Origin: Vreelandella halophila
GTDB taxonomy: Bacteria > Pseudomonadota > Gammaproteobacteria > Pseudomonadales > Oleiphilaceae
Assembly (NCBI RefSeq): GCF_019903425.1
Contig: NZ_JACHUZ010000013.1
Span: forward strand, 1,148,285-1,212,284
Direction: 5' to 3'
Length of the DNA stretch: 64,000 nt
This document shows, piece by piece, positions 45,891 through 54,343 of this stretch; position 1 is the first letter of the stretch; each line of letters opens with the position of its first letter. A program made the translations under genes and the position numbers. The notes under the pieces are model-generated. The model was not told where the DNA came from and did no database searches. It saw nothing but the letters and a program-made list of their open reading frames with translations.

Positions 45891-46866
45891 GGTCTTCGGA
45901 TTCGTCGCCCAGATCGCCCCCTGGGCCGTTGTCGCCAGCCTTGGCTACGCCGCGGCCTTCATCCACCCAACGGTGGAACCGCTGCCCCTGCCTCAGCCGC
46001 TGACCGAGCCACGGGATATCTTCTACGACGTGGCCAGTGCCAACGGCGAACGCTTCTGGTTCGTGGGCAACGCGGGCACCGTGCTGGAAGGCACCCGCGA
46101 GCCGGAGGGCTGGGAACGCCACGCCATGCCGGAGCCGATCAACCTCCAGGGTGTGGCCGTGACGCCCGAGAACACCGTGGTCGCCGTGGGTAACGAGGGG
46201 GCGGTCTTCATCCGGCGTGCCGGTGGGGAGGAATGGACCTCCCAGCGTCTGCCGGTCTCCGAGCGTGCCGGCAAGATGGTGGATGCGGCCTGGCTCAACG
46301 GCGCCCTCTGGGTGGTCGGTGAGATGGGCGCGATCTTCCGCAGCGACGATGGGGGCCGCAACTGGCAGTCCCTGGGCCTGGATAAGGACATCGGCCTGAA
46401 CGACATCGAGACCGATGCGGACGGCACCCTCTGGATCACCGCCGAGTTCGGGGACCTGATCCACTCGACGGACAACGGCGAGAGCTGGAAGACCCGCAAC
46501 TTCGGCTCCGAAAGCCTGCGCTCGGTGGCCTTCGCCGGCGACGGTACAGGCGTGGTGGTCGGCAACAACGGCGCCATGCTCCACCGCTCTGGCGCCGACA
46601 GTGGCTGGCAGTCCCTCGAGTCGGTCACCTCCGAGCACCTCTACGACGTGGGCTTTGACGGTGAGCGCTGGCTGGCCGTGGGCAACTCCGGTGCCGTGAT
46701 CGCCTCCGGCAACGGCGAGGACTGGGAGAAGCTGCGCCCCGAGGGCTTTGGCAGCGGCTACCACACCCGCCTGAACACCACTGAACGCGGCACCGTGATC
46801 GCCGGCCAGACCATTGGCCTTCTGCGTGCCTCCACCTGGAACACCTGGCCGGTAGAGGAGAACTGA
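45880..46866 (+). CDS. YCF48/BNR-repeat beta-propeller protein
   Basis: A 328-residue protein. An N-terminal hydrophobic anchor (FVAQIAPWAVVASLGYAAAF) comes before about seven beta-propeller blades with the Asp-box/YCF48 look (IFRSDDGGRNWQSLGL, IHSTDNGESWKTRNF). Probably periplasmic and membrane-tethered. GGGAGGTG precedes ATG 45880, which overlaps the lyase gene by 11 nt. Such proteins commonly sit beside RND, DUF1302 and DUF1329 genes in catabolic clusters and are thought to help assemble or dock the transporter; function unproven. Confidence 0.82.
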   Translation: MVAKVFGFVAQIAPWAVVASLGYAAAFIHPTVEPLPLPQPLTEPRDIFYDVASANGERFWFVGNAGTVLEGTREPEGWERHAMPEPINLQGVAVTPENTVVAVGNEGAVFIRRAGGEEWTSQRLPVSERAGKMVDAAWLNGALWVVGEMGAIFRSDDGGRNWQSLGLDKDIGLNDIETDADGTLWITAEFGDLIHSTDNGESWKTRNFGSESLRSVAFAGDGTGVVVGNNGAMLHRSGADSGWQSLESVTSEHLYDVGFDGERWLAVGNSGAVIASGNGEDWEKLRPEGFGSGYHTRLNTTERGTVIAGQTIGLLRASTWNTWPVEEN

Positions 46867-49223
46867 TGATGTCGCTCAGTCGTTTCGCCCAGGCTCTGTC
46901 CGAATTCTGTATCCGCCATCGCAAGCCGGTGACCGCCCTGATCGTGATCTCCACGATCGCCATGGCCGCGCTGCTCACCCGCCTGGAGGTCTACACCGAG
47001 TTCAGTGACATGGTGCCCCAGGGCCACCCCTACGTGGACGTGCACGAGGAGTACAAGGAGACCTTCGGGGGCTCGAACAAGGTCTCGATCATGGTAGCCG
47101 CCGAGGAGGGCAGCATCTTCCGCCGTTCCATCCTCAAGGAGGTCCAGCGCATCACCCAGGAGCTGGCCAAGGTCAGCGGCGTGAACCCCTTCCAGATCAC
47201 CTCCCTGGCCTCGCGCAAGCTCAAGTCGGTCAACGCCTCCTCCCGGGGCATCGAGAGTGTGCCGCTGATGTGGCCGGATGTGCCGGAGACCCGCGAGGGC
47301 GTTGAGACACTGCGCGAGGCGGTGCTCAACAACCCCATGGTCTACGGCATCTACGTCTCCAATAGCCAGGACTCGACCCTGATCCAGGTGGACTTCTACG
47401 ACAACCTGGTCGATTACAGCAAGATCTTCCCCCAGATCCAGTCGATCCTGGACGAGTCGCCGGTGAAGAACCAGGTGAACCATCACCTTGTGGGTCAGCC
47501 GGTGCTCTACGGCTGGGTGAACCATTACCTGGGCGAGACCGTGAACATCGCGCTGGCCTCGCTCGGGGCCATGCTGCTGGCGCTGTTCCTGCTCAACCGC
47601 ACCTGGCGCGGAACCCTGCTGCCGCTGGTCAGTGGCGTGGTCTCCACCATCTGGGCGCTGGGCATCGGGGTGTTGCTGGGCTTCAACTTCGATCCGCTGG
47701 TGATCGTGGTGGCGTTCATCATCACCGCGCGCTGTTTCAGTCACGCGGTGCAGCTGATCACCCGTTTTGACGACCTGTGCGACGGCGAGGGCATCCAGCC
47801 GAAAAAGGCGGCGGAGATGACCATGAAGGAGCTGTTCCGGCCCGGGCTGCTGGGGCTGGTCTCGGACGCCGGCGCCATCCTCTGTGTGGTGCTCACGCCC
47901 ATCCCGCTGCTGCAGAAGGTCTCCATCATCGGCGCCATCTGGGTGCTGACCATTGGCTTCTCCGCCGTGATCCTGACCCCGGTGCTGCTGAGCTGGGTGA
48001 AGGCGCCGCTGCGCAACGCCCACCCGCTGAACCTGCGCTTTCTGCTGACAGCGGTGCTGACCCTGGCCGTGAAAGTGGTGGAAGGCCGCGGGCGTTACGT
48101 GGTGCTGCCGGTGACCGCCATCGCCGTGGGCCTGCTGGTGTTCAAGGCCACGGACCTGACCATCGGCGATGCCACCCCGGGCTCCCCGATCCTCTGGGAG
48201 GATTCGTCCTTCAACCGGGACAGTGCCCTGATCAATGAGAACTACCCGGGCACCGAGCAGATGTTCATCGTGCTCTCCGGGGACGAGAACGACGTGCTCA
48301 AGCGCCCGGACGTGCTCGACTGGATGCAGCGGTTCCAGCGCCGGATGGAGCGCATGCCGCAGGTCGGCGGCAGCCTGTCGCTGGCGGACATCGTGGTGGA
48401 TGTGCGGCGCAACCTCTACGAGGGCAACCCGCGCTACCGAGAGCTGGGCAACGCCCAGATCGAGAACGGTGAGCTGATCAGCTTCTACATGCAGGGCGCG
48501 GCGCCGGATGACCTGGCCCAGTACGCCGACCCCATGTTCCGCAACGGCTCGGTGATCATGTTCCTGCAGGACCGCCAGGGCGAGACCCTGCGCCAGGCCA
48601 CGCATCAGATCAACCGCTTCATCAACGAGAACCCGCTGGACGGCGTGGATGTGCGCATGGCCGGCGGATCGCTGGGGATCATCGCGGCGGTCAACGAGGT
48701 GTTGCTGCGCGACCAGGTCGAGGCCATCGCCCTGGCCCTGCTGGTGGTGATCATTTCCTGCCTGGTGGTCTATCGCTCCTCGGCCAGCGGCATCTTCTTC
48801 ATGGTGCCGGTGCTGATCTCCAACGTGGTGACCTTCGCCTTCATGGCCTGGCAGGGCATCGGCATGAGCATCAGCACCCTGCCGGTGGTCGCGCTGGGCA
48901 TCGGTCTCGGGGTGGATTACGCCTTCTACATCGTGGACTCCGTGAAGGAGTACCTCGAGAAGGAACCCGACGGTGATGCCGTCGAGGCCATCCGCCAGTC
49001 CCTCTATTCCGCCGGACGCGGGGTGCTGCTGACGTCAGTCACCCTCGCCGCCGGTGTGCTTCTGTGGTCCTTCTCCTCTCTGCGTTTCCAGGCGGAGATG
49101 GGGCTGCTGATCGGGTTGTGGCTGCTCGTTTCAGCGTTCACGTCGCTGTTCGTCATGCCCTCCCTGGTAAGGGTGCTGCGCCCGAGGTTCATCTTCGGCC
49201 AGCCCGCTCCTTCCTCAAACTGA
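46866..49223 (+). CDS. RND/MMPL-family transporter
   Basis: A 785-residue protein with one N-terminal helix, a large periplasmic loop (TRLEVYTEFSDMVPQGHPYVDVHEEYKETFGG...), five or six helices, then the same plan repeated (second loop from about 430; last helix group from about 620). This is the HAE-3/MMPL architecture, as for hopanoid or lipid carriers. It likely moves a hydrophobic or amphiphilic compound between membranes. It overlaps the YCF48 gene at TGATG and sits directly before the DUF1302/1329 genes. Confidence 0.9.
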   Translation: MMSLSRFAQALSEFCIRHRKPVTALIVISTIAMAALLTRLEVYTEFSDMVPQGHPYVDVHEEYKETFGGSNKVSIMVAAEEGSIFRRSILKEVQRITQELAKVSGVNPFQITSLASRKLKSVNASSRGIESVPLMWPDVPETREGVETLREAVLNNPMVYGIYVSNSQDSTLIQVDFYDNLVDYSKIFPQIQSILDESPVKNQVNHHLVGQPVLYGWVNHYLGETVNIALASLGAMLLALFLLNRTWRGTLLPLVSGVVSTIWALGIGVLLGFNFDPLVIVVAFIITARCFSHAVQLITRFDDLCDGEGIQPKKAAEMTMKELFRPGLLGLVSDAGAILCVVLTPIPLLQKVSIIGAIWVLTIGFSAVILTPVLLSWVKAPLRNAHPLNLRFLLTAVLTLAVKVVEGRGRYVVLPVTAIAVGLLVFKATDLTIGDATPGSPILWEDSSFNRDSALINENYPGTEQMFIVLSGDENDVLKRPDVLDWMQRFQRRMERMPQVGGSLSLADIVVDVRRNLYEGNPRYRELGNAQIENGELISFYMQGAAPDDLAQYADPMFRNGSVIMFLQDRQGETLRQATHQINRFINENPLDGVDVRMAGGSLGIIAAVNEVLLRDQVEAIALALLVVIISCLVVYRSSASGIFFMVPVLISNVVTFAFMAWQGIGMSISTLPVVALGIGLGVDYAFYIVDSVKEYLEKEPDGDAVEAIRQSLYSAGRGVLLTSVTLAAGVLLWSFSSLRFQAEMGLLIGLWLLVSAFTSLFVMPSLVRVLRPRFIFGQPAPSSN

Positions 49224-49238
49224 CAACGGGTAAACAAG

Positions 49239-50918
49239 ATGACTACACACAATAAAGACGGCTTTGTCCGGAACGGTGTCCCGGGGCGTCTGCTGCTGGC
49301 GGGAGCGGTCATGGCAGCCTCGGCCGGGGCCACCACTACCGTCCACGCCCAGGAACAGAACTGGCTGCTCAAGGACTGGGAAATCAACGGCTACCTGCGC
49401 CAGTACGTGGGCATGAACCTGGAGAACCCGACGCTGATCGGCCCCGGCCCCAATACCTTTGATGGGCAGCAGGAGGATGACTACAAGTACGACCTCTCCA
49501 TGCTGCGCACCGTGGGCAAGCTGAACCTGTTCCGAGAGTTCGACGACGGCACCCGGGTCAAGCTCTCCGGCCGAATGTCGCGCGAGGTGAACACCGAGTA
49601 CATGCGCGACATGCAGCGGGTGGCGGATGAATGGGCACGCACGGGCCCGGAGAGCGAGGCGTACCGGGATCTCAGGCGCGACGTCTATGACGATGAACAG
49701 ATCCGCGAGGCCTGGGTCCAGACGGAGCTGACCGACAGCACGGAGCTCAAGCTTGGCCGCCAGCAGGTGGTCTGGGGCGAGACGGACTTCTTTCAGCTGA
49801 TGGACGTGATCCACGGTTACGACTTCCGTTGGCGGTCCTTCCTCGAGCCTGAGAATGAGGAACTGCGCAAGCCACTGAACATGGTGAATATCCGCCAGCG
49901 CATCGGCGATGGCGGCCTGCAGGCGATCTACATTCCCGGCAAGCTCAATGATAAGGATGATTTCGGCAACAGTTATGACGTTGAGGGCGGACGCTGGGCG
50001 AACCAGCCCAATCGGGGTGTCCAGTTCCAGTCCGCGCCTTTCGGGGCCGGTGTGCGCTACAACTACGAGCACCCCGAGGCGGATGTGGAAGACGGCGCCT
50101 ACGGCCTGCGCTGGAGCAGTACCCTGGGTGACTGGGGCTACTCGCTGGCCTGGTTCCATGGGCCCAACCCGAATCCGGTGGCCAACCCGAACCCGGCCCT
50201 GAACAACACCGCGCCCCAGCTCAGCACTGGACCGTACGAGGGCGTCTATCAGGGAGACCCCGGCTGGGCTGGTGAGTTCATCTTCCCGACCATCGATGTG
50301 TTCGGCGTAACGGCGAACAATTATTTCCCGGCACTGGATGTGGTGTTCAGCACGGAGCTGGCCTACATCCCGGACGCGCCGTACAACTTCGGTGTGGAAA
50401 GCAACGGTGCTGCCCCGACCGGCGAGGCGTGCGGGTTTTTCCCCGGGTTCTGTGGTATTAAGGAGAAGAACCTCTTCCGATCGATGTTCCGCATCGACAA
50501 GCAGCTGGACCTCACCGACCTGATCGGCACCAGCCGCCCGTCGTTCGCCAGTATCCAGATCTTCAACAACTGGATCACGGATTACGAAGGCAGCGACCAG
50601 CTGATCAACACCGCTGGTTTCGGCGGCAAGACCGAAGAGTTCAGTTCCATCCTGACCGCCGTGCTTTCGGCGAACTACGCCAACGACACGGTGAATCCGT
50701 CACTGGCCGCGGTCTCCGACCTGACCTATGGCGGTGGCGTGATCATACCGGCTGTTGAACTGGTACAGGGGGACCACATCCGTATTCGTCTCGAGGGGAA
50801 CTTCTTCTTCCACGAGACCGACCAGGACCGCCCACTGCAGGGTTTCAACGACACCAACCTGTTCGGGTACTTCTCAGGCAATGACCAGCTCATGGCCCGC
50901 CTGACCTACCAATTCTGA
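49239..50918 (+). CDS. DUF1302 family outer-membrane-type protein
   Basis: A 559-residue protein with a signal peptide (LLLAGAVMAASAGATTTVHAQ), alternating beta strands throughout and a C-terminal aromatic end (LMARLTYQF), as in outer-membrane barrels. It matches DUF1302 by pattern (LKLGRQQVVWGETDFFQLMDVIHGYDFRWRS). These proteins occur with DUF1329 in clusters for hydrophobic substrates and are believed to form an uptake channel. It lies 15 nt after the RND gene. Confidence 0.85.
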   Translation: MTTHNKDGFVRNGVPGRLLLAGAVMAASAGATTTVHAQEQNWLLKDWEINGYLRQYVGMNLENPTLIGPGPNTFDGQQEDDYKYDLSMLRTVGKLNLFREFDDGTRVKLSGRMSREVNTEYMRDMQRVADEWARTGPESEAYRDLRRDVYDDEQIREAWVQTELTDSTELKLGRQQVVWGETDFFQLMDVIHGYDFRWRSFLEPENEELRKPLNMVNIRQRIGDGGLQAIYIPGKLNDKDDFGNSYDVEGGRWANQPNRGVQFQSAPFGAGVRYNYEHPEADVEDGAYGLRWSSTLGDWGYSLAWFHGPNPNPVANPNPALNNTAPQLSTGPYEGVYQGDPGWAGEFIFPTIDVFGVTANNYFPALDVVFSTELAYIPDAPYNFGVESNGAAPTGEACGFFPGFCGIKEKNLFRSMFRIDKQLDLTDLIGTSRPSFASIQIFNNWITDYEGSDQLINTAGFGGKTEEFSSILTAVLSANYANDTVNPSLAAVSDLTYGGGVIIPAVELVQGDHIRIRLEGNFFFHETDQDRPLQGFNDTNLFGYFSGNDQLMARLTYQF

Positions 50919-50929
50919 GGAGAACAACA

Positions 50930-52195
50930 ATGACCATCCAACCCACAATCCGAAAGATGACTCTGGCGCTGGCCATGGCGGCCGGTTCCAGCGGGGCCCT
51001 GGCGGCGGCGCTTTCCCCGGGGGACAAACTCAGCGCGGACAACCTGGAGCAGCGCCTCCAGGATACCTTCGAGGGCAACACCATTGAGTCGCTGCTGACC
51101 GATGTACAGCAGCGCCTGATCCAGGAGGAGGGGCTGGTGATCACCCTCAAGGAATCCGAGCCCGTCAAACTGGGCGAGGATTACATGGCGGCCACCGAGA
51201 AGTATTCGGACCAGGCCACCTTCGACCCCGAGACCCGGCTGATGGAAGGCTGGGTGGCGGGCATGCCGTTCCCGGATGTGACCGAGGACACGCCGCACGC
51301 GGCGGAGAAACTGGTGTGGAACCACCACGTGGCCCAGCCCACCAAGAACTTCCAGGACTACCCGAAGTTCGCCTACCTGTTCGTGGATGACGAGGATGGG
51401 CTGGAACGCCGCCAGGAATGGGTGTTCAAGCGCTTCTACACCAAGGGGCGCCTGGGCGAGGAAGAGACCGAGGTGGGCGATGAGGATGTGCTGTTCAAGC
51501 AGCTGCTCTACGCCACCTACCCGAACGACATCCGCGGCCTGGGCCTGTTCACCATCCGCTACGACGGCCCGCAGCTGGATGACAGCTGGGCTTACCTGAA
51601 AACCGTGCGCCGGACCCGGCGGCTGTCCGGCGGGACCTGGATGGACCCGATCGGCGGTACCGACCAGCTCAACGACGACATCGAGATCTTCAACGCCCAC
51701 CCGACCTGGTACCCGGAGTACAAGCTGCTGGGCAAGCGCACCATCCTGGCCGTCGCCCACAGCCAGAACCGTTCCTGGAACCTGGACGCCAGCGGCCCGG
51801 AGGAGTTCCCGATCATCGACCTGGACGACGCCCCGCACTGGAACCCCCAGGACGAGTGGGAGCCGCGTGACGTCTGGGTGATCGAGGCCACCGCGCCGCC
51901 GGAGCACCCCTACAGCAAGAAGGTCATGTACATGGACACCGAGTTCCCCCGCTTCTACATGGCGGACGTCTATGACCGCAAGGGCGAGTTCTGGAAGTGG
52001 ATGAACTACAACCTCAAGACCGTGCCCACCGAGGACGGGGATCGCGGGATTGTCTCGGCCGCCGGCTTCACCATCGACTACCAGCGTCGCCACGCGACCA
52101 TCTTCATCCTGCACCCGGATGTGCGCCTGAACACGCCCGGAACCGGTCCTGAAGACATCAGTCTGCGTGAGCTCGAACGGGCGGCGGAACGCTGA
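50930..52195 (+). CDS. DUF1329 family exported protein
   Basis: A 421-residue protein with a signal peptide (MTLALAMAAGSSGALAAA). It has the DUF1329 pattern: NDIRGLGLFTIRYD, RRLSGGTWMDPIGGTDQLNDDIEIFNAHPTWYPEY, and WVIEAT-PPEHPYSKK. The fold resembles LolB/LppX-like lipid carriers, so a periplasmic hydrophobic-ligand carrier acting with the RND pump and DUF1302 barrel is plausible. GAGGAG precedes ATG. Confidence 0.85.
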   Translation: MTIQPTIRKMTLALAMAAGSSGALAAALSPGDKLSADNLEQRLQDTFEGNTIESLLTDVQQRLIQEEGLVITLKESEPVKLGEDYMAATEKYSDQATFDPETRLMEGWVAGMPFPDVTEDTPHAAEKLVWNHHVAQPTKNFQDYPKFAYLFVDDEDGLERRQEWVFKRFYTKGRLGEEETEVGDEDVLFKQLLYATYPNDIRGLGLFTIRYDGPQLDDSWAYLKTVRRTRRLSGGTWMDPIGGTDQLNDDIEIFNAHPTWYPEYKLLGKRTILAVAHSQNRSWNLDASGPEEFPIIDLDDAPHWNPQDEWEPRDVWVIEATAPPEHPYSKKVMYMDTEFPRFYMADVYDRKGEFWKWMNYNLKTVPTEDGDRGIVSAAGFTIDYQRRHATIFILHPDVRLNTPGTGPEDISLRELERAAER

Positions 52196-52218
52196 TGCCT
52201 CGCCTTTCAACAACAGAG

Positions 52219-52241
52219 CAACGGGCGGGCGCCGCCCGTTG
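52219..52241 (+). promoter_or_regulatory. Intra-operon hairpin
   Basis: A perfect 9-bp GC-rich stem CAACGGGCG/CGCCCGTTG with a 5-nt loop between the DUF1329 gene and hyuA. No T-run follows. Such a hairpin can protect upstream mRNA from 3' decay and set different levels for the transport and enzyme halves of the operon. Confidence 0.5.
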
Positions 52242-52268
52242 CCACCAATCGTCTGTAGGAGAGCATCT

Positions 52269-54338
52269 ATGAGCTTCAGATTGGGTGTGGATGTCGGGGG
52301 TACGTTCACGGACCTGCTCCTGATCAACGATGCCACCGGCGAGGCGTTCACCTGCAAGGTGCCCTCAACGCCGAGTGACTCCTCCCAGGGGGTGCTCAAC
52401 GGCATTGAGCAGATCTGCCGCACGTCCGGGGTCAAGCCACAGGACATCACCTCGGTGATGCACGGCACGACCGTGGCCACCAACGCCATCCTGACGCAGA
52501 AGGGCGCGCGGGTGGGGTTGGTGACGACCCGGGGCTACCGCCAGGTCCTGCACATCGCGCGTTCCTACGTGCCGGGCGGCATCGGCGGCTGGGTGATCTT
52601 CAATAAGCAGCCCCTGCTGGCCTCGCTGGAGGACACGGTGGAGGCCCATGAGCGCATCGGCGCCAAAGGGGATGTGGTCACGCCGCTGGATGACAACGAC
52701 ATCCGTGGCAAGCTCCAGGCGCTGAAGGAAGCCGGGGTTGAGGCGGTCACCGTCTGCCTCATCAACGCCTACGCCAATGGCGAGCACGAGCGCCGCATCG
52801 GCGAGATCGCGGCGGAAGTGATGCCGGACATTCCGGTGTCGCTTTCCTCGCGGGTGGTGCCCGAGATGCAGGAGTACGAGCGCACCGAGACCACGGTGGT
52901 GAATAGCTTTGTGCACCCGGAAGTCTCGAGCTACCTCTCTCACCTGGAAAAGGAAATCGCCCACCGGCTGGCCGATGACGTGCACCTGTCGATCCTGCGC
53001 TCGGACGGCGGTCTGGCGGCGAGTGAAGCGGCGGCGGCAACGCCGGTCAACCTGCTTCTGTCCGGGCCTGCCGGGGGCGTGGCCGGGGCCATCTGGTTTT
53101 GTTCGCGCGGCGGTTTCGACCGGGTTCTGACCTTTGATGTGGGGGGAACGTCCACAGACGTGGCCCTGATTGAGAACAGCAGCGCCCGCCTGCGTCGCGA
53201 GACCCAGGTGGGGGATGTGGCGGTGCGCGCACCCTCGGTGGACGTGCGCACGGTTGGTGCTGGTGGCGGTTCCATTGCCTTTGTGCCGGAGCTGACCAAG
53301 GCCCTGCGCGTGGGCCCGGACAGCGCCGGCGCCACGCCGGGCCCGGCGGCCTACGGCCAGGGCGGTGAGGCCCCGACGGTGACCGACGCGGACGTGGTGC
53401 TGGGCTACCTGCCCGCCGACCAGAAGCTGGGCGGCAACATGGCCCTGCGCAAGGATCTGGCGGAGAAGGCCGTCCAGAAAGTGGCGGATGCCATGGACCT
53501 GTCGATCAAGGATGCCGCCGAGGGCATCGTGCGCATTGCCAACGAGCACATGTTCGGCGCGCTGCGCCTGATCTCCGTGGAGCAGGGCTATGACCCCCGG
53601 GACTTCGCCCTCTGCGGCTTCGGTGGTGCCGGCCCGCTGCACGCCAACGCCCTGGGCATCCTCATGGACGCCTGGCCGGTGATCATCCCGCCCTCGCCGG
53701 GGGTGCTCTGTGCCTACGGCGATGCCACCACCCGGGTCAAGGACGAAGCCTCGCGCTCACTGGTCAGGGGCTTCTCAGGCCTGACGAAAGACGACGTGGT
53801 CGCGACCCTGGACCAGCTGACCCAGCAGGTGAACGACTCCCTTGCCGACCAGGACATTCCACGGGACCAGCAGGTGGTGACCTGGGAGGCGGATGTGCGC
53901 TACCAGGGCCAGGCGCTGCTGCTGACCCAGGTGGTGGAGCCGGAGACCCTGCGTGGCGAGGGCCTGGACGTGCTCCGCCGCGCCTTCGATGCCGAGCACC
54001 TGCAGCTGTTCAGCTTCTCGCTGGATGAGGAGCACGAGCTTGTGAACCTGCGCGCCACCGCCAGGGCACCGCGCCCGAACATCCGCGAGCGCCAGTGGGC
54101 GGTCAGCGAGACCAGCTCGGAGGTCGCCATCGTCGGTGAGAGCCCGATCTACTACGAGGGCCGGGACTACAACGCCACGCTGTACAACCGCGACCAACTG
54201 AGTCCGGGCCATGTGGTGGCGGGGCCAGCCATTGTCATGGAGATGGACTCCACCACCGTCATCCTGCCCGGTTACCACGCCACCGTGGACAGGGTCGGGA
54301 ACCTTCTGATCGAGCCTGCCAGTCCGGGTAAGGAGTAA
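52269..54338 (+). CDS. hyuA: ATP-dependent hydantoinase/oxoprolinase subunit A
   Basis: A 689-residue protein with an ASKHA-type phosphate loop at the N-terminus (LGVDVGGTFTDLLLI), HGTTVATNAIL, a second phosphate site TFDVGGTSTDVALI (about 290), and SIAFVP followed by DSAGATPGPAAYGQGG. HyuA/OplA-type subunits phosphorylate a cyclic amide to drive ring opening; carboxylases of ketones use the same fold. AGGAGA precedes ATG 52269. Forms a complex with the next gene, 5 nt downstream. Substrate not readable. Confidence 0.88.
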   Translation: MSFRLGVDVGGTFTDLLLINDATGEAFTCKVPSTPSDSSQGVLNGIEQICRTSGVKPQDITSVMHGTTVATNAILTQKGARVGLVTTRGYRQVLHIARSYVPGGIGGWVIFNKQPLLASLEDTVEAHERIGAKGDVVTPLDDNDIRGKLQALKEAGVEAVTVCLINAYANGEHERRIGEIAAEVMPDIPVSLSSRVVPEMQEYERTETTVVNSFVHPEVSSYLSHLEKEIAHRLADDVHLSILRSDGGLAASEAAAATPVNLLLSGPAGGVAGAIWFCSRGGFDRVLTFDVGGTSTDVALIENSSARLRRETQVGDVAVRAPSVDVRTVGAGGGSIAFVPELTKALRVGPDSAGATPGPAAYGQGGEAPTVTDADVVLGYLPADQKLGGNMALRKDLAEKAVQKVADAMDLSIKDAAEGIVRIANEHMFGALRLISVEQGYDPRDFALCGFGGAGPLHANALGILMDAWPVIIPPSPGVLCAYGDATTRVKDEASRSLVRGFSGLTKDDVVATLDQLTQQVNDSLADQDIPRDQQVVTWEADVRYQGQALLLTQVVEPETLRGEGLDVLRRAFDAEHLQLFSFSLDEEHELVNLRATARAPRPNIRERQWAVSETSSEVAIVGESPIYYEGRDYNATLYNRDQLSPGHVVAGPAIVMEMDSTTVILPGYHATVDRVGNLLIEPASPGKE

Positions 54339-54343
54339 CTGCG

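Noticed and set aside
46758-48605. Long His/Gln-rich minus-strand frame opposite the RND gene
   Set aside because: Low-complexity antisense frame; the plus-strand gene has 12 plausible helices and tight operon spacing.
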